This document shows positions 6,628-15,259 of a stretch of DNA of 64,000 bases, piece after piece. A model generated the notes under the pieces. It saw only the letters and a list, made by a program, of their open reading frames with translations. It searched no databases and was not told where the DNA came from. The position numbers were made by a program, and so were the translations under genes. The stretch's first letter is position 1, and every line of letters begins with the position of its first letter. This DNA comes from Photobacterium indicum (GTDB taxonomy: Bacteria > Pseudomonadota > Gammaproteobacteria > Enterobacterales > Vibrionaceae), in contig NZ_PYOC01000001.1 in the NCBI RefSeq assembly GCF_003026215.1, positions 1,240,001-1,304,000 on the forward strand. Reading direction: 5' to 3'.

Positions 6628-8141
6628 AGCTAGTTTCTATTGATGACGTAAACCCGTCAACGTATAACCCGCGCAAGGCAGATCCTCAGCGTTTAGACAT
6701 TTTAGAACTATCGCTAAGAAAGCTCGGTTTTCTACTTCCTATATTTTGCTCGAAAAATGGTGAAATATTATCAGGGCATCAGCGGCATTATGTATCAGAA
6801 AGAATGGGGTTAACTAAGATCCCGTGTGATTACACTGATGAAATGTCACTTGCTGACCGTAAAGCGATAAACATTGCCTTCAATCGTGGTACCAATGATT
6901 TAGGTGCGGCAGACACGCCAGTCAATATGACGGAAGCACTAGCCAGAATTAACCTAGAATCAGCCGCGAGTAAGGTCGTGGATAAAGATCCCACCTCAAA
7001 AGATTTTTACCGTTGTTTACATGCTAGGGCTGTATCGGTTCTCAAGCTAACTAATGCTAATACTGGTTGCTGGGTAAATTACGCTCGTAACATGGCCCGA
7101 CTGCTTTATGGCAAAAAAATTAAGATGCCTATCGTGTGTACACCTGACAACAAGGTAGTAAATGGGATTGGTCGCTTGCAGTATGCGGCAGAGAAAGGCT
7201 GGAAAACGATTGAAGTAGTTTATATCAGTTATGACGAGGCAGATTTAAGCCACGCCATGCTAAACATGCTCAGTATGGATTTTGATATACACAATCGTTA
7301 CGAGGATCTATTGCGCTATAACTCGTTTAGGCGGGCAAGGCGTTCACGTTCTGAGTTAGGACAGGGGTTCTTATTCACTGTGGCGCCATCATCCCGTTCA
7401 AAAGACTTTGATGTCACTAAGCCAGAAAACGCAAAATTATGGAAAAGAACGCATGGGCGATCAGTTGTTGATTTTGGGGCTGGGCATTTAACGGAAACCA
7501 AAATTCTACGATCTATAGGGGTAAACGTAACGCCCTTTGAACCATTCCGCCTTGGTGAGAATAACGAAATCAATAAATCCGAAAGCGTGAAAATTGCGCG
7601 AGAATTTATTGATACCGTAAAAAGCGGGAAAAAATTCACCTCGGTATTTATTAGCTCAGTATTAAACAGTGTGCCATTTGAAGGTGATCGCCAAAAGATC
7701 GCTTGTTTGTGTGCTGCGCTATGTAGTGACAGTACTCGGTTATACGCTTGTGCGAGTTCAGCAACTGGCAGTACAAGTTTAAAGATGACACAGGGCATGG
7801 ATGCACTAGCAGAACGTCAATCAACCTACGCAACGTTTTCCCTTGATTACGAAGGGGGAATAACAATAGGTGATTTTCAGGAAAAGCCGAAAGTGCAGAA
7901 GTACCATACTCCTACTGAGTTTTATGCGTTATTTAAGCGATATTTTAAAACCGTGAATGTGGTGGATAAGCTGAATAACGTTAGAGCCGTATGCATGACA
8001 CCTGATCGAGCCTCAATTTTAGAGGATCTTCGAGGCGCTATAGAATTCGAGTTTAATTTACCTTATCCCGATGATTCACGTATGGGGCTGGTGGATGACG
8101 CTATAGAGGCATATAGCAAGCGTTTAGGTGTAGAGCTATGA
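6621..8141 (+). CDS. ParB-domain plus methyltransferase-like fusion protein
   Basis: A 506-aa protein. Residues 1-95 form a second ParB-like domain (NPSTYNPRKA, GEILSGHQRHYVSE). Residues about 125-215 look like a degenerate ParB repeat (PIVCTPDNKVVNGIGRLQYA). From about 280 there is a Rossmann methyltransferase-like domain with the motif I-like VVDFGAGHLTETKIL, a plausible acidic motif II region, FISSVLNSVPFEGDRQKI and a long C-terminal region. No DPPY-type catalytic motif is visible, so it is not a standard N6-adenine or N4-cytosine methylase; the substrate could be something else. It overlaps both neighbours by 4-7 nt, so the three genes are co-translated. Confidence 0.65.
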   Translation: MVKLVSIDDVNPSTYNPRKADPQRLDILELSLRKLGFLLPIFCSKNGEILSGHQRHYVSERMGLTKIPCDYTDEMSLADRKAINIAFNRGTNDLGAADTPVNMTEALARINLESAASKVVDKDPTSKDFYRCLHARAVSVLKLTNANTGCWVNYARNMARLLYGKKIKMPIVCTPDNKVVNGIGRLQYAAEKGWKTIEVVYISYDEADLSHAMLNMLSMDFDIHNRYEDLLRYNSFRRARRSRSELGQGFLFTVAPSSRSKDFDVTKPENAKLWKRTHGRSVVDFGAGHLTETKILRSIGVNVTPFEPFRLGENNEINKSESVKIAREFIDTVKSGKKFTSVFISSVLNSVPFEGDRQKIACLCAALCSDSTRLYACASSATGSTSLKMTQGMDALAERQSTYATFSLDYEGGITIGDFQEKPKVQKYHTPTEFYALFKRYFKTVNVVDKLNNVRAVCMTPDRASILEDLRGAIEFEFNLPYPDDSRMGLVDDAIEAYSKRLGVEL

Positions 8142-8782
8142 AGATACCAAAGGAATGGACATTTAAAAGCTCAGAGATTGCCGAGGGGTTTGATAATCAC
8201 GTAAGAGAACAACTCCCCTGGTATAACATCGCTACAAGCATGACGGCACACTTCACTAGGAACTATTTACCAGACCATGGCGTATTGCTGGATTTAGGGT
8301 GTTCAACGGGAAATATCACAAAAGCATGCAGTGAAGAAATTGAAGCAAGAAACGCCAAAGTGATAAACGTGGATAATTCAGAGGAAATGGCTAAGTGCTT
8401 TGATGGTGTAGGGATAGTAACCATTGCTGATATAGAGAACTTCGAAATACCGGAATTTGATGTTTGTGTAATGTTCCTCTCGATGATGTTTGTACCAGTA
8501 AGTAAGCGTTCATCTTTGATTATCGAATTGATGAAAAAAACGAGAAAAGGCGGATTGGTCTTAATCGTTGATAAAATCGAATCATTTTCAGGGTATAGCG
8601 GTCAGGTCATAAATCGCCTTAATTTAGTGAATAAACTAGATGCTGGGTGTAAGCCTGATGACATATTGAGTAAAGAACTATCCCTAAGTGGAGTACAAAG
8701 GCCAGTTAACCCTGAGTTACTGAGATCATTTACACAGTGGTTTCAGATAGGTGAGTTCTGTGGTTATTTGTTTGAGGGATAA
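8138..8782 (+). CDS. CmoA-like SAM-dependent methyltransferase
   Basis: A 214-aa class I SAM enzyme that aligns with the tRNA-modification protein CmoA: FDNHVREQLPWYN, motif I LDLGCSTGN (51-59), VDNSEEM (78-84) and, near the C-terminus, FTQWFQIGEFCGYL against the LWFQCFNFGSL block of CmoA. CmoA makes carboxy-SAM from SAM and prephenate. Its Arg199, which contacts the extra carboxylate, aligns here with Glu (recalled numbering, my hand alignment), so carboxy-SAM synthesis is doubtful and ordinary methyl transfer or another SAM chemistry is more likely. Translational coupling to the ParB-methyltransferase fusion suggests a shared substrate, perhaps phage DNA. Confidence 0.65.
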   Translation: MKIPKEWTFKSSEIAEGFDNHVREQLPWYNIATSMTAHFTRNYLPDHGVLLDLGCSTGNITKACSEEIEARNAKVINVDNSEEMAKCFDGVGIVTIADIENFEIPEFDVCVMFLSMMFVPVSKRSSLIIELMKKTRKGGLVLIVDKIESFSGYSGQVINRLNLVNKLDAGCKPDDILSKELSLSGVQRPVNPELLRSFTQWFQIGEFCGYLFEG

Positions 8783-9027
8783 TGATGTCAAAAGATAAGA
8801 AAACCACAATTTTAAATTTAGAATTGGCAGGTATGAAAAGAGCACTGCTTGAAGTTGATCAGGCAATACAACAGAACAAAGAGTATGTACATGAATCCAA
8901 AGGAAGCCTCATTCAGTTTTTCAGCACTTCATTAAAATGTCGAAAATCAACGCTTAAAGGTTTTAAGCAAATTTTGTTGATTGAGGTTAAATGGAGAGAT
9001 GATGAGTTAAAACATGTAGATAAGTAG
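8782..9027 (+). CDS. 81-aa hypothetical protein ending the ParB operon
   Basis: It starts at the overlapping TAATG (8782) or the adjacent ATG (8785). The protein is basic and helical, with a heptad-like N-terminal half (LELAGMKRALLEVDQAIQQ) and the segment KSTLKGFKQILLIEVKW. It is the last gene before a strong terminator. I do not recognise it. Confidence 0.5.
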   Translation: MMSKDKKTTILNLELAGMKRALLEVDQAIQQNKEYVHESKGSLIQFFSTSLKCRKSTLKGFKQILLIEVKWRDDELKHVDK

Positions 9028-9043
9028 AATTAAAGCGTTAGAG

Positions 9044-9071
9044 AATCGATCCTTTTGGGTCGATTTTTTTT
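9044..9071 (+). terminator. intrinsic terminator before terminase genes
   Basis: Stem AATCGATCC/GGGTCGATT with a TTTT loop and a following T tract. It separates the ParB/methyltransferase operon from the packaging genes. Confidence 0.85.
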
Positions 9072-9142
9072 GACATAAATCCAGACAACCCAGACATGAT
9101 AGCCATGGTGATTTTATTGGTTTTTGTTTTTAGGAGATTCCG

Positions 9143-9613
9143 GTGTCGAGAAGAACCAAAAAGACAAGAGCACGAGATAAGCGTTTTTTTGAGGCATTGG
9201 AGAGCAGTCCATTAGTTTCTGTTACCAAAGCGGCAAAAGCTGCGGGTTATTCTCGTCCTAGTGTCTACGAATATAAAAAGAAAGATCCTGATTTTGCTGC
9301 TCGGTTTAATGGAATCATGGATGAGCGTATAGAGGAGCTTGAGTCTGCTGCTTATGAGATGGCCTATATTGGAGAAGTTGATTACAAAACAGTAATTGAC
9401 CCTAAAACAAAAAAAAAGAAAACGATACCAGTCAGAAAGAGACACGCTGGTATTTTGATGTTTTTACTTGGTGCGGGAAATCCTGAAAAATACAGAACCA
9501 ACTATAAAACAGCAGGCACAGAGTCTTCTGAAATAGAAGAACTGACAGATGAGGAATTAGCGGCTCTTGATGCTGAGCTTGATGCCGATATATCCCGTTA
9601 CGAGGTGATGTGA
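9143..9613 (+). CDS. terminase small subunit
   Basis: GTG start with the ribosome site AGGAG. The 156-aa protein has a basic N-terminus, a helix-turn-helix (VTKAAKAAGYSRPSVYEYKK, residues about 28-47) of the kind that recognises the packaging site, a middle helix and an acidic C-terminal tail (EELTDEELAALDAELDAD) expected to contact the large subunit. It overlaps the large terminase gene by 4 nt. Family assignment rests on the HTH, size and position. Confidence 0.8.
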   Translation: MSRRTKKTRARDKRFFEALESSPLVSVTKAAKAAGYSRPSVYEYKKKDPDFAARFNGIMDERIEELESAAYEMAYIGEVDYKTVIDPKTKKKKTIPVRKRHAGILMFLLGAGNPEKYRTNYKTAGTESSEIEELTDEELAALDAELDADISRYEVM

Positions 9614-10989
9614 TGGGGGATCTTGTTCAATTATCTACAATACGTAAAAAGAAGCGCTTACTTGAAGTAAAAAGGGAACAAGCCCGCAGACGATTAATTA
9701 GCCTGAGGGAAAAATTTCTAATTCCTCAAATTTATCGGGATCTTTTCGGGGATCTTGCTGCTAAGTATATTGTGCTCAAAGGTGGGCGGGGTTCTGGTAA
9801 GACGTTTGCAATAGTGTGTTTTCTAATAGAGGAATCATTTGATTTAAAATATGAGAATTCACTGTTTTTGTTTTTACGTGAAATTCAAAATTCTATTGAT
9901 GATTCCGTCTATTCGGTAATTGTTGATTTAATCGATCAAGCGAATTTAACGAAATTCTTCAAAATTGATAAGAACCGAATTCGTAATCGTTTAACTGGTG
10001 TTGAGTTTGGCTTCACTGGTTTGCGCTCTACGGGTGGTAAAACACAATTCTCTCAAGTGAACAAGATAAAGGGTAAGCATAAGGTTCGCTTTGTGTTTAT
10101 GGATGAGGCGCAGGATGCGTCAGAGGATTCGCTCAACGTTCTTTTCCCTACCGTTAACCGTAAGGGCTCAGTTAAGTTCACAGATGAATACCAGAAAGTG
10201 CTTGATGCATTAACTGGTGGTACCGAGATTGATATTGCTGAAAGTCGATTCTTGTTTGCAATGAATCCCAACTTTGCGGTCGATCCTATCCTGTCAAAAA
10301 CACGGACGTATGGTGATGCCACTCGTGAAGTGCACATCAATATTTTCGATCTGCCTCCTGAGTTTCAAGATCAGCAATTGCTTGAACAGGCTATGGCTGA
10401 ATTTGGCGAGATTTATTACGACCATGTTTGGCTAGGTAAGCCGTCACCTAAAATTTCAGGTTATCCATTTATGGATGTGCCGTTAATGACTGCTGCAAAT
10501 GATGATAGATACAAGCTTCCCTGTGTAGCCTTCTTGGACCCAAGTTTCAAAGGTGGTGATTACACGGCATTGACGTTTATATCTCAAATAGATGGTCGTG
10601 TGTTTGCGTGGGGGCATTGTTGGCATCAAGCATGGAATAACGCTAAAGATGAAATCGCAGCAAAAATAAACGAGTTTGAATGTCATGAATTTTATTATGA
10701 ATCAAACGGTGTTGGCAGTGTGCCTATTGAATTGTTTGAGCCTTATGGATTAGTGCCTATTGGTAGGAATACCTCAGGTAACAAAGAGGATCGGATATTT
10801 CGTGTAGGTGCGTTTCTGACAATGCTTAATTTAACGTTTGTTTCAAATTGGAGTAATCAGGCATGGCTTGAGCACTGTATCAAATACAACATTGAGGCTG
10901 ATTATGATGATGCTCCCGATTCACTCACTAACGCAGCCGTTCGTGCTGGTATCGTATCTGACAAAATGAAATTTAGGAGGGCTGCGTAA
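9610..10989 (+). CDS. terminase large subunit (PBSX-type)
   Basis: A 459-aa packaging ATPase-nuclease. Walker A is GGRGSGKT (residues 58-65). Walker B plus the catalytic Glu is FVFMDEAQD (161-169), and GLRSTGGKTQFSQ lies between them. The C-terminal RNase H-like nuclease starts with FLDPSFKGGDYTAL (about 305), and further acidic residues follow, including YYESNGVG and DYDDAPDSL near the end. It would drive DNA translocation into proheads and cut the concatemer. The size is normal for the family. The stop overlaps the portal start (TAATG). Confidence 0.93.
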   Translation: MMGDLVQLSTIRKKKRLLEVKREQARRRLISLREKFLIPQIYRDLFGDLAAKYIVLKGGRGSGKTFAIVCFLIEESFDLKYENSLFLFLREIQNSIDDSVYSVIVDLIDQANLTKFFKIDKNRIRNRLTGVEFGFTGLRSTGGKTQFSQVNKIKGKHKVRFVFMDEAQDASEDSLNVLFPTVNRKGSVKFTDEYQKVLDALTGGTEIDIAESRFLFAMNPNFAVDPILSKTRTYGDATREVHINIFDLPPEFQDQQLLEQAMAEFGEIYYDHVWLGKPSPKISGYPFMDVPLMTAANDDRYKLPCVAFLDPSFKGGDYTALTFISQIDGRVFAWGHCWHQAWNNAKDEIAAKINEFECHEFYYESNGVGSVPIELFEPYGLVPIGRNTSGNKEDRIFRVGAFLTMLNLTFVSNWSNQAWLEHCIKYNIEADYDDAPDSLTNAAVRAGIVSDKMKFRRAA

Positions 10990-12053
10990 TGGGGCTATTC
11001 GGCGGTAATAAAGCTGAAAAACCAAAAACTAAAAGCGCGACAGGAAGTGATAGCTGGTGGGATAGGATTAGAAAGAAAGATCCTAGTTCTCTTCCTATTG
11101 GTACAGAGGTTAGCCCATGGCGAATGATCCGTGAACGTTATGTTGAAATCGCTATTCGTGCCCTATATTCACGCATTATTTTCTCAACGCTGGATATTGT
11201 TGATATTCCGAAAGAGATTTCGCGTTCTGACTTCTCACGCACGGTTTACGATTCGCATACACCAAAGCTTAAATGTGGGCTTGCTCATTACATCGTTGAT
11301 GCTATGGCGGATTCTAGCTCATTAATCTTGCGAAAGAAGGCAATGCAAGGTCGAACAAAAGCTTATTTCTTTAGTGAGTTACCAAATAAGGGGGAAGAGA
11401 AAGACGCTGACTTGTTAGAAATTGATTTCACCGATTATGAACGCACTGAGTTACTTGAAGAATATTACGGAATGGTATTTGACTCGATTATCGGTATGGC
11501 TCGGTTGATTAAGGTCGGTGGTGCAATCTTGTTTAAGGTGTCTGACCTGAGTGATTTGATTGCAGATAGAGAAGTATTGCTAGCGGTTGAAACACAGTTA
11601 AAGCAAGTTAACCAAGCTTTAGAGGAAGGTCGAGCAGGTTACATTGATTCAGAGTCAGAAGTAGAAATGCCAACCGTTGATACAAAGCCTGCAGTTAGTC
11701 AGCTTCATTTTGCATTTTCGCTTATCTGTAATGCGACAGGGCGACCAATGTCATTTGTTAACGGTGAGATTGCCGCCAGTCTAGGCAGTACAGGGGAAGG
11801 TGATCGTAAGCAAAACAGGAATGCTTCGATTTATGAATTTAACTCAATTTTACGGGGGGTATTTGAGTCCGTATTCGGTGCTGATTTTGATGTGAAACCA
11901 GACATTGAAAATTTGCCGCAATTGTCTGACTTCATGACATCTATCGAAATGTCATCACTGATTAATGATGATGAAAAGCGCAGGATATTATCTCAATACA
12001 TGTCTTTAGATGATTACGGTATTTCCCTATCTAATAGCACAAAATCTTCTTGA
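10989..12053 (+). CDS. portal protein (DUF1073-like)
   Basis: A 354-aa protein directly after terminase. It has a Trp/Pro-rich N-terminal linker, an alpha-beta core, a long acidic helix (LLAVETQLKQVNQALEEG) and the segment GRPMSFVNGEIAASLGSTGEGDRKQNRN, which matches the conserved Ser/Thr-Gly-Glu-Gly-Asp signature of DUF1073-type portals. It is somewhat shorter than typical members. As portal it would form the dodecameric DNA channel at one capsid vertex. The end overlaps the next gene by 44 nt. Confidence 0.75.
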   Translation: MGLFGGNKAEKPKTKSATGSDSWWDRIRKKDPSSLPIGTEVSPWRMIRERYVEIAIRALYSRIIFSTLDIVDIPKEISRSDFSRTVYDSHTPKLKCGLAHYIVDAMADSSSLILRKKAMQGRTKAYFFSELPNKGEEKDADLLEIDFTDYERTELLEEYYGMVFDSIIGMARLIKVGGAILFKVSDLSDLIADREVLLAVETQLKQVNQALEEGRAGYIDSESEVEMPTVDTKPAVSQLHFAFSLICNATGRPMSFVNGEIAASLGSTGEGDRKQNRNASIYEFNSILRGVFESVFGADFDVKPDIENLPQLSDFMTSIEMSSLINDDEKRRILSQYMSLDDYGISLSNSTKSS

Positions 12054-12501
12054 ATTATTCGGTGTCGATTTTCAGCGGATATATAACGAACGTGGAGGGA
12101 TGCAAAGAGAGCAGTTAAAAGTAATATCAAAATATAAGGTCCTCACTGGCGCTAAGTCTAACGCGTACAAGACCATCAGACGGCTTGATAAATCGAAAAA
12201 TAAGCAATCTATCGATTTTGCTGCAAACCTAAAAAACACCATGGCTGGAACGATTAGTAACGAGGTTATGGATTCATTGGCTAATTCAAAAAAAGCCGAC
12301 GAAATCATGGTTAAGTGGCTACCTTCATCAGCGACCGAGCATCGGGTTAATCACGCATTACAGTACGGTAAAACAATGTCCATCAAAAAAGCTCGCAAAC
12401 TAGGCCTTGGTGTCGATTACGGCTGTCAGTGTGGGATGCAAATAATATCCGGTGATAAACATATTCAAAACGAATTAAAGAAAATAAACAGAGGGAAATA
12501 A
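12010..12501 (+). CDS. head morphogenesis protein (Mu gpF/SPP1 gp7-like C-terminus)
   Basis: A 163-aa protein that begins inside the portal gene. The C-terminal part has WLPSSATEHRVNHALQYG followed by KLGLGVDYGCQCGMQII, the pattern of MuF-type minor head proteins (a conserved His/Arg helix and a final Cys-x-Cys). It is much smaller than normal MuF proteins, as if only the C-terminal domain is kept. The first 30 codons have no clear ribosome site, and a later start such as the Met at 12100 is possible. Confidence 0.5.
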   Translation: MITVFPYLIAQNLLELFGVDFQRIYNERGGMQREQLKVISKYKVLTGAKSNAYKTIRRLDKSKNKQSIDFAANLKNTMAGTISNEVMDSLANSKKADEIMVKWLPSSATEHRVNHALQYGKTMSIKKARKLGLGVDYGCQCGMQIISGDKHIQNELKKINRGK

Positions 12502-12502
12502 A

Positions 12503-13426
12503 ATGAATGAATTATTACTTAAATTGCTGAGTGCTCAATTGCAGTCACAAAATAACAATGAAAATCCACTGGCTAAATTATTATCTGGCCAGCAAAGCAA
12601 TCAGCAAGACACATTGATGCAGTTGTTAAACGGTGGTCAGCAAAACCCACAGCAACAATTACTGAATATGTTGAGCGGCGGTCAGCAAAATAACCAACAG
12701 GTAGATTTGTTGAAACTACTTAGCGGCAACCAGCAACCTGATGTGAATCAGCAGCTATTAGCATTGCTAGCTGGTGGTTCTCAGCCAAACAGCCAGCCAG
12801 ACGTTAATACCCAGTTGTTGCAGTTATTATCAGGTAGTCAGTCACAACATACTGAGCAGCCTGACGTTACTAAATTGCTTGAGTTACTTAAAAGTTCGGG
12901 TGATGTATTGAATGTAAGTAAAGACACAAAAGAGAAGTCAATTATTGAGCAGCTTGAAGAGCGGCAGTTAAATAAGCAGACGGATGCTGAAAAACAAAAA
13001 GCACTAGAGGACCTTATTCGATTAGAAATGACATTTGATAAGTTCGTTGATGAAAATGAATCCAGTTTCCCCGATTTCTTTAATATCGCAGATATCCGTA
13101 CTGCTGTAGATAAGTGGGCAAAAAATACAGATGAAAAAACACAGGGCATTACTGCTGCGATTGCTCAAGCGTTTTTCAAAAATGAAGCAAACGTTGATGT
13201 GCTAGAAGAAAAAGATCGCTTATGGGTGAAAAAGAACATCGTTGATGCATCAGAGCGTTCGATTAATCGTGATGAAACATGGCCTGTAGTTCAGCGAGCT
13301 GTGTTTAATAAAACACGTTTAGCGGAAGGCGATAATCAATCAAGTGGCGGTAAAGGGGACTCTGTTATTGAAAAATATGAGCAGCGTTTCAGTCAGGGGG
13401 AAAACGTTAGCGGTGCCGCTGAATAA
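12503..13426 (+). CDS. probable scaffold protein with Leu/Gln repeats
   Basis: A 307-aa protein. Residues 1-125 contain about seven imperfect repeats built on LLxLLSGxQQ with Asn/Gln-rich spacers. They are followed by a charged helical region (KSIIEQLEERQLNKQTDAEKQ) and a C-terminal domain ending in a Gly/Ser/Glu-rich tail. High helical content and location between portal and capsid genes fit a scaffold or assembly chaperone. The repeats could form an amphipathic oligomerisation surface. No protease gene is obvious, so the scaffold may be expelled and not cleaved. Confidence 0.5.
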   Translation: MNELLLKLLSAQLQSQNNNENPLAKLLSGQQSNQQDTLMQLLNGGQQNPQQQLLNMLSGGQQNNQQVDLLKLLSGNQQPDVNQQLLALLAGGSQPNSQPDVNTQLLQLLSGSQSQHTEQPDVTKLLELLKSSGDVLNVSKDTKEKSIIEQLEERQLNKQTDAEKQKALEDLIRLEMTFDKFVDENESSFPDFFNIADIRTAVDKWAKNTDEKTQGITAAIAQAFFKNEANVDVLEEKDRLWVKKNIVDASERSINRDETWPVVQRAVFNKTRLAEGDNQSSGGKGDSVIEKYEQRFSQGENVSGAAE

Positions 13427-13453
13427 CAATAAATTGGATTAAGCATTTAATGG

Positions 13454-13474
13454 CGATCGTTTGGTCGTTTTTTT
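13454..13474 (+). terminator. weak terminator/attenuator before decoration gene
   Basis: Five-bp stem CGATC/GGTCG (one G-T pair) with a GTTT loop and seven Ts. It lies just before the ribosome site of the next gene. Confidence 0.5.
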
Positions 13475-13491
13475 ATATCTGGAGAAAAATT

Positions 13492-14157
13492 ATGTCTCGT
13501 GTTGTACCTCTTGGAATGCCGAAGTTACGCGGTAACAGCGATGTTATTCGCTCAGTAATGTTTACTGGTGCGTTGAAGGCTGGATGTGCCGTATCGTCTG
13601 ATACAAAGCCTAGTCAGCAAATGAATGTAGTGCCTTTTGATGGCACTAAATTCTTTGGTTTTGCTGTTTCTGATTTAGATAACACTCGTGGTGTTACTGG
13701 CGTTGTTCGTAAGGCTGAGGCTGTATGCCTTCGCGTTAAAGAAGGTGAAGTCTTAGCTGAAGGTAATGGGTTCGCTGTTGATAACGCCACTGGTGAGCTA
13801 GTTCCTATTGGTGCTGCGGATTCAACACCTGTTAGTGGTGACATTGAGGAGTTAGATATTACTGGCCTTGATGAAAATAGTAATGAAATTCCTAACTGTG
13901 TATTGGTGAACGTATATGGCGGATTGGCTCCTGCAGGTAGCTCTGGTGGTGTGTTGTCGGTGAATGGTCAAACTGGTGCGGTAACACTTGATGCAACCTC
14001 TGTTGGTGCAGTTGAAGAAGCTCCTGAAAATGGAGCCCCACATGGTCGTCAAGATGCTGGTTGGGTTGAGGTTGCACCAAAATCCGCAGCACCTAAACCT
14101 CAAGCGTCTGAGCAACCTTCCGAAACATCAAAAAACCAAGCTAAGCCAAAGAAGTAA
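13492..14157 (+). CDS. head decoration/stabilisation protein
   Basis: The start is at 13492 (MSRVVPLGMPKL) behind GGAG; the frame opens 42 nt earlier. The first 130 residues are beta-rich (KAGCAVSSD, TKFFGFAVSDL, AVCLRVKEGEVLAEG), typical of small capsid-stabilising proteins encoded just before the major capsid gene. From about residue 155 there is the phage-fibre motif VLSVNGQTGAVTLDATSVG, then a Pro/Lys/Ser-rich tail. It is a decoration protein with a surface extension. The exact family is uncertain. Confidence 0.55.
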   Translation: MSRVVPLGMPKLRGNSDVIRSVMFTGALKAGCAVSSDTKPSQQMNVVPFDGTKFFGFAVSDLDNTRGVTGVVRKAEAVCLRVKEGEVLAEGNGFAVDNATGELVPIGAADSTPVSGDIEELDITGLDENSNEIPNCVLVNVYGGLAPAGSSGGVLSVNGQTGAVTLDATSVGAVEEAPENGAPHGRQDAGWVEVAPKSAAPKPQASEQPSETSKNQAKPKK

Positions 14158-14212
14158 ATTAGCAATCATTAATGCCACCTCGAACGATGTGGCCAACAAC
14201 TTATAGCAATCA

Positions 14213-14249
14213 AAAAGAGCTGTGCCGGTTTCCCTGGTATGGCTCTTTT
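14213..14249 (+). terminator. hairpin immediately before the capsid gene
   Basis: Perfect 8-bp outer arms AAAAGAGC/GCTCTTTT with an inner GC-rich partial stem, 23 nt upstream of the capsid ATG. It may terminate or, being so close, stabilise or process the capsid mRNA. Confidence 0.5.
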
Positions 14250-14271
14250 GCAATCAACAGGAATTACAAAA

Positions 14272-15207
14272 ATGGCTACAAATATCATCACAAAAGGCAA
14301 GGTTGAGCGTAAGTACAACGGTGCTGTAATGGGCTCAAATAAACTCACATATAACCCGTACACATCAAATCTTGCAGCAAACACAGTTAGCTATTATGAC
14401 GGTAAGTTGCGTCAATCTTCTGTGGTCCATATTAACTATGATTTAAACGGAAAATTTCCAGAAGAGGAGTTTGCGGAAGCGTTGACACCATCGAGCACAG
14501 AATACACACAGGCGTCAGGACGTGAAGTTGAGTTCAGCTACCATCGCCAACCAGTGCATGTTGAATTCACACTTTCAAACATGCAGGAGGTGAATGATGT
14601 AAATATTAACGCTGGCATTCTTAATCGCATGTTGATGCAGTATGACCGTGAGCACTTCCTTGGTAAGTTTGGCAATGCTGGCATGTTCAACAATAAAAAC
14701 TCTATTGAGCATGATTCAAGTAAGCCAATCCCAGTTAATAATTTAAGTGAGCTTATTGCGCTTATTGATGTTCTGTACAATGAAATGTCAACTTACTACG
14801 GTATCCGTGAGTCGGAATATCCAAGCATTACGCTAAGTTACTCAAGCGATGTCGCATCAATCATCCGTAAGCCGATCACAACGAGCAGTGATAATGTTGT
14901 TACTGGTAAATCAGTGGTCAACGAAACCTATAAAGGCATGACGCATGAAGAAGTACCAACAATCATTGGTGCGGGTTCTCATGTCTCGCTTACGTACCGC
15001 CCAGCGATTAATAACCACCGAAGTGCGTTACCGGGCATTTATAGTCATGCGAATGGCGATGCTCATGGGTTAACTAAGAAAACGTTGTTCACCTATGAGA
15101 GTGCAGCGAATGAAGTTGAAGGTAAGGGCGGTTATGTGTTCCAGCGTACCGAAACACCCGCTTCAAAATCGCTAAAAGCTAGCTTGGCTAAAAAACACAA
15201 ACAATAA
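14272..15207 (+). CDS. major capsid protein
   Basis: The start is ATG 14272 (MATNIITKGKVERKY), with AGGA upstream; the frame also opens at 14239 inside the hairpin. A 311-aa protein with mixed beta/alpha character and segments such as FSYHRQPVHVEFTLSN and YPSITLSYSSDVASI. It is the only large protein between the scaffold/decoration genes and the neck genes, so it should be the HK97-fold shell subunit; it vaguely resembles DUF2184-type capsids. Hairpins on both sides suggest separate control of this highly expressed gene. Confidence 0.65.
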   Translation: MATNIITKGKVERKYNGAVMGSNKLTYNPYTSNLAANTVSYYDGKLRQSSVVHINYDLNGKFPEEEFAEALTPSSTEYTQASGREVEFSYHRQPVHVEFTLSNMQEVNDVNINAGILNRMLMQYDREHFLGKFGNAGMFNNKNSIEHDSSKPIPVNNLSELIALIDVLYNEMSTYYGIRESEYPSITLSYSSDVASIIRKPITTSSDNVVTGKSVVNETYKGMTHEEVPTIIGAGSHVSLTYRPAINNHRSALPGIYSHANGDAHGLTKKTLFTYESAANEVEGKGGYVFQRTETPASKSLKASLAKKHKQ

Positions 15208-15220
15208 AATAGGCAAACTA

Positions 15221-15244
15221 AAGGGCTGGTGAATATCAGCCCTT
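15221..15244 (+). terminator. hairpin after the capsid gene
   Basis: Perfect 8-bp stem AAGGGCTG/CAGCCCTT with an 8-nt loop, followed by GTTT. The T tract is short, so it could be a partial terminator that trims expression of the downstream genes. Confidence 0.55.
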
Positions 15245-15259
15245 GTTTCGGTGATCCTC

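Noticed and set aside
7316..7798. 160-codon reverse frame inside the ParB-methyltransferase gene
   Set aside because: It overlaps a domain-supported gene on the other strand and has no recognisable motif.
8138..8782. True CmoA (carboxy-SAM synthase)
   Set aside because: The residue aligned with the carboxylate-binding Arg199 is Glu and the context is phage packaging, so only CmoA-like is claimed.
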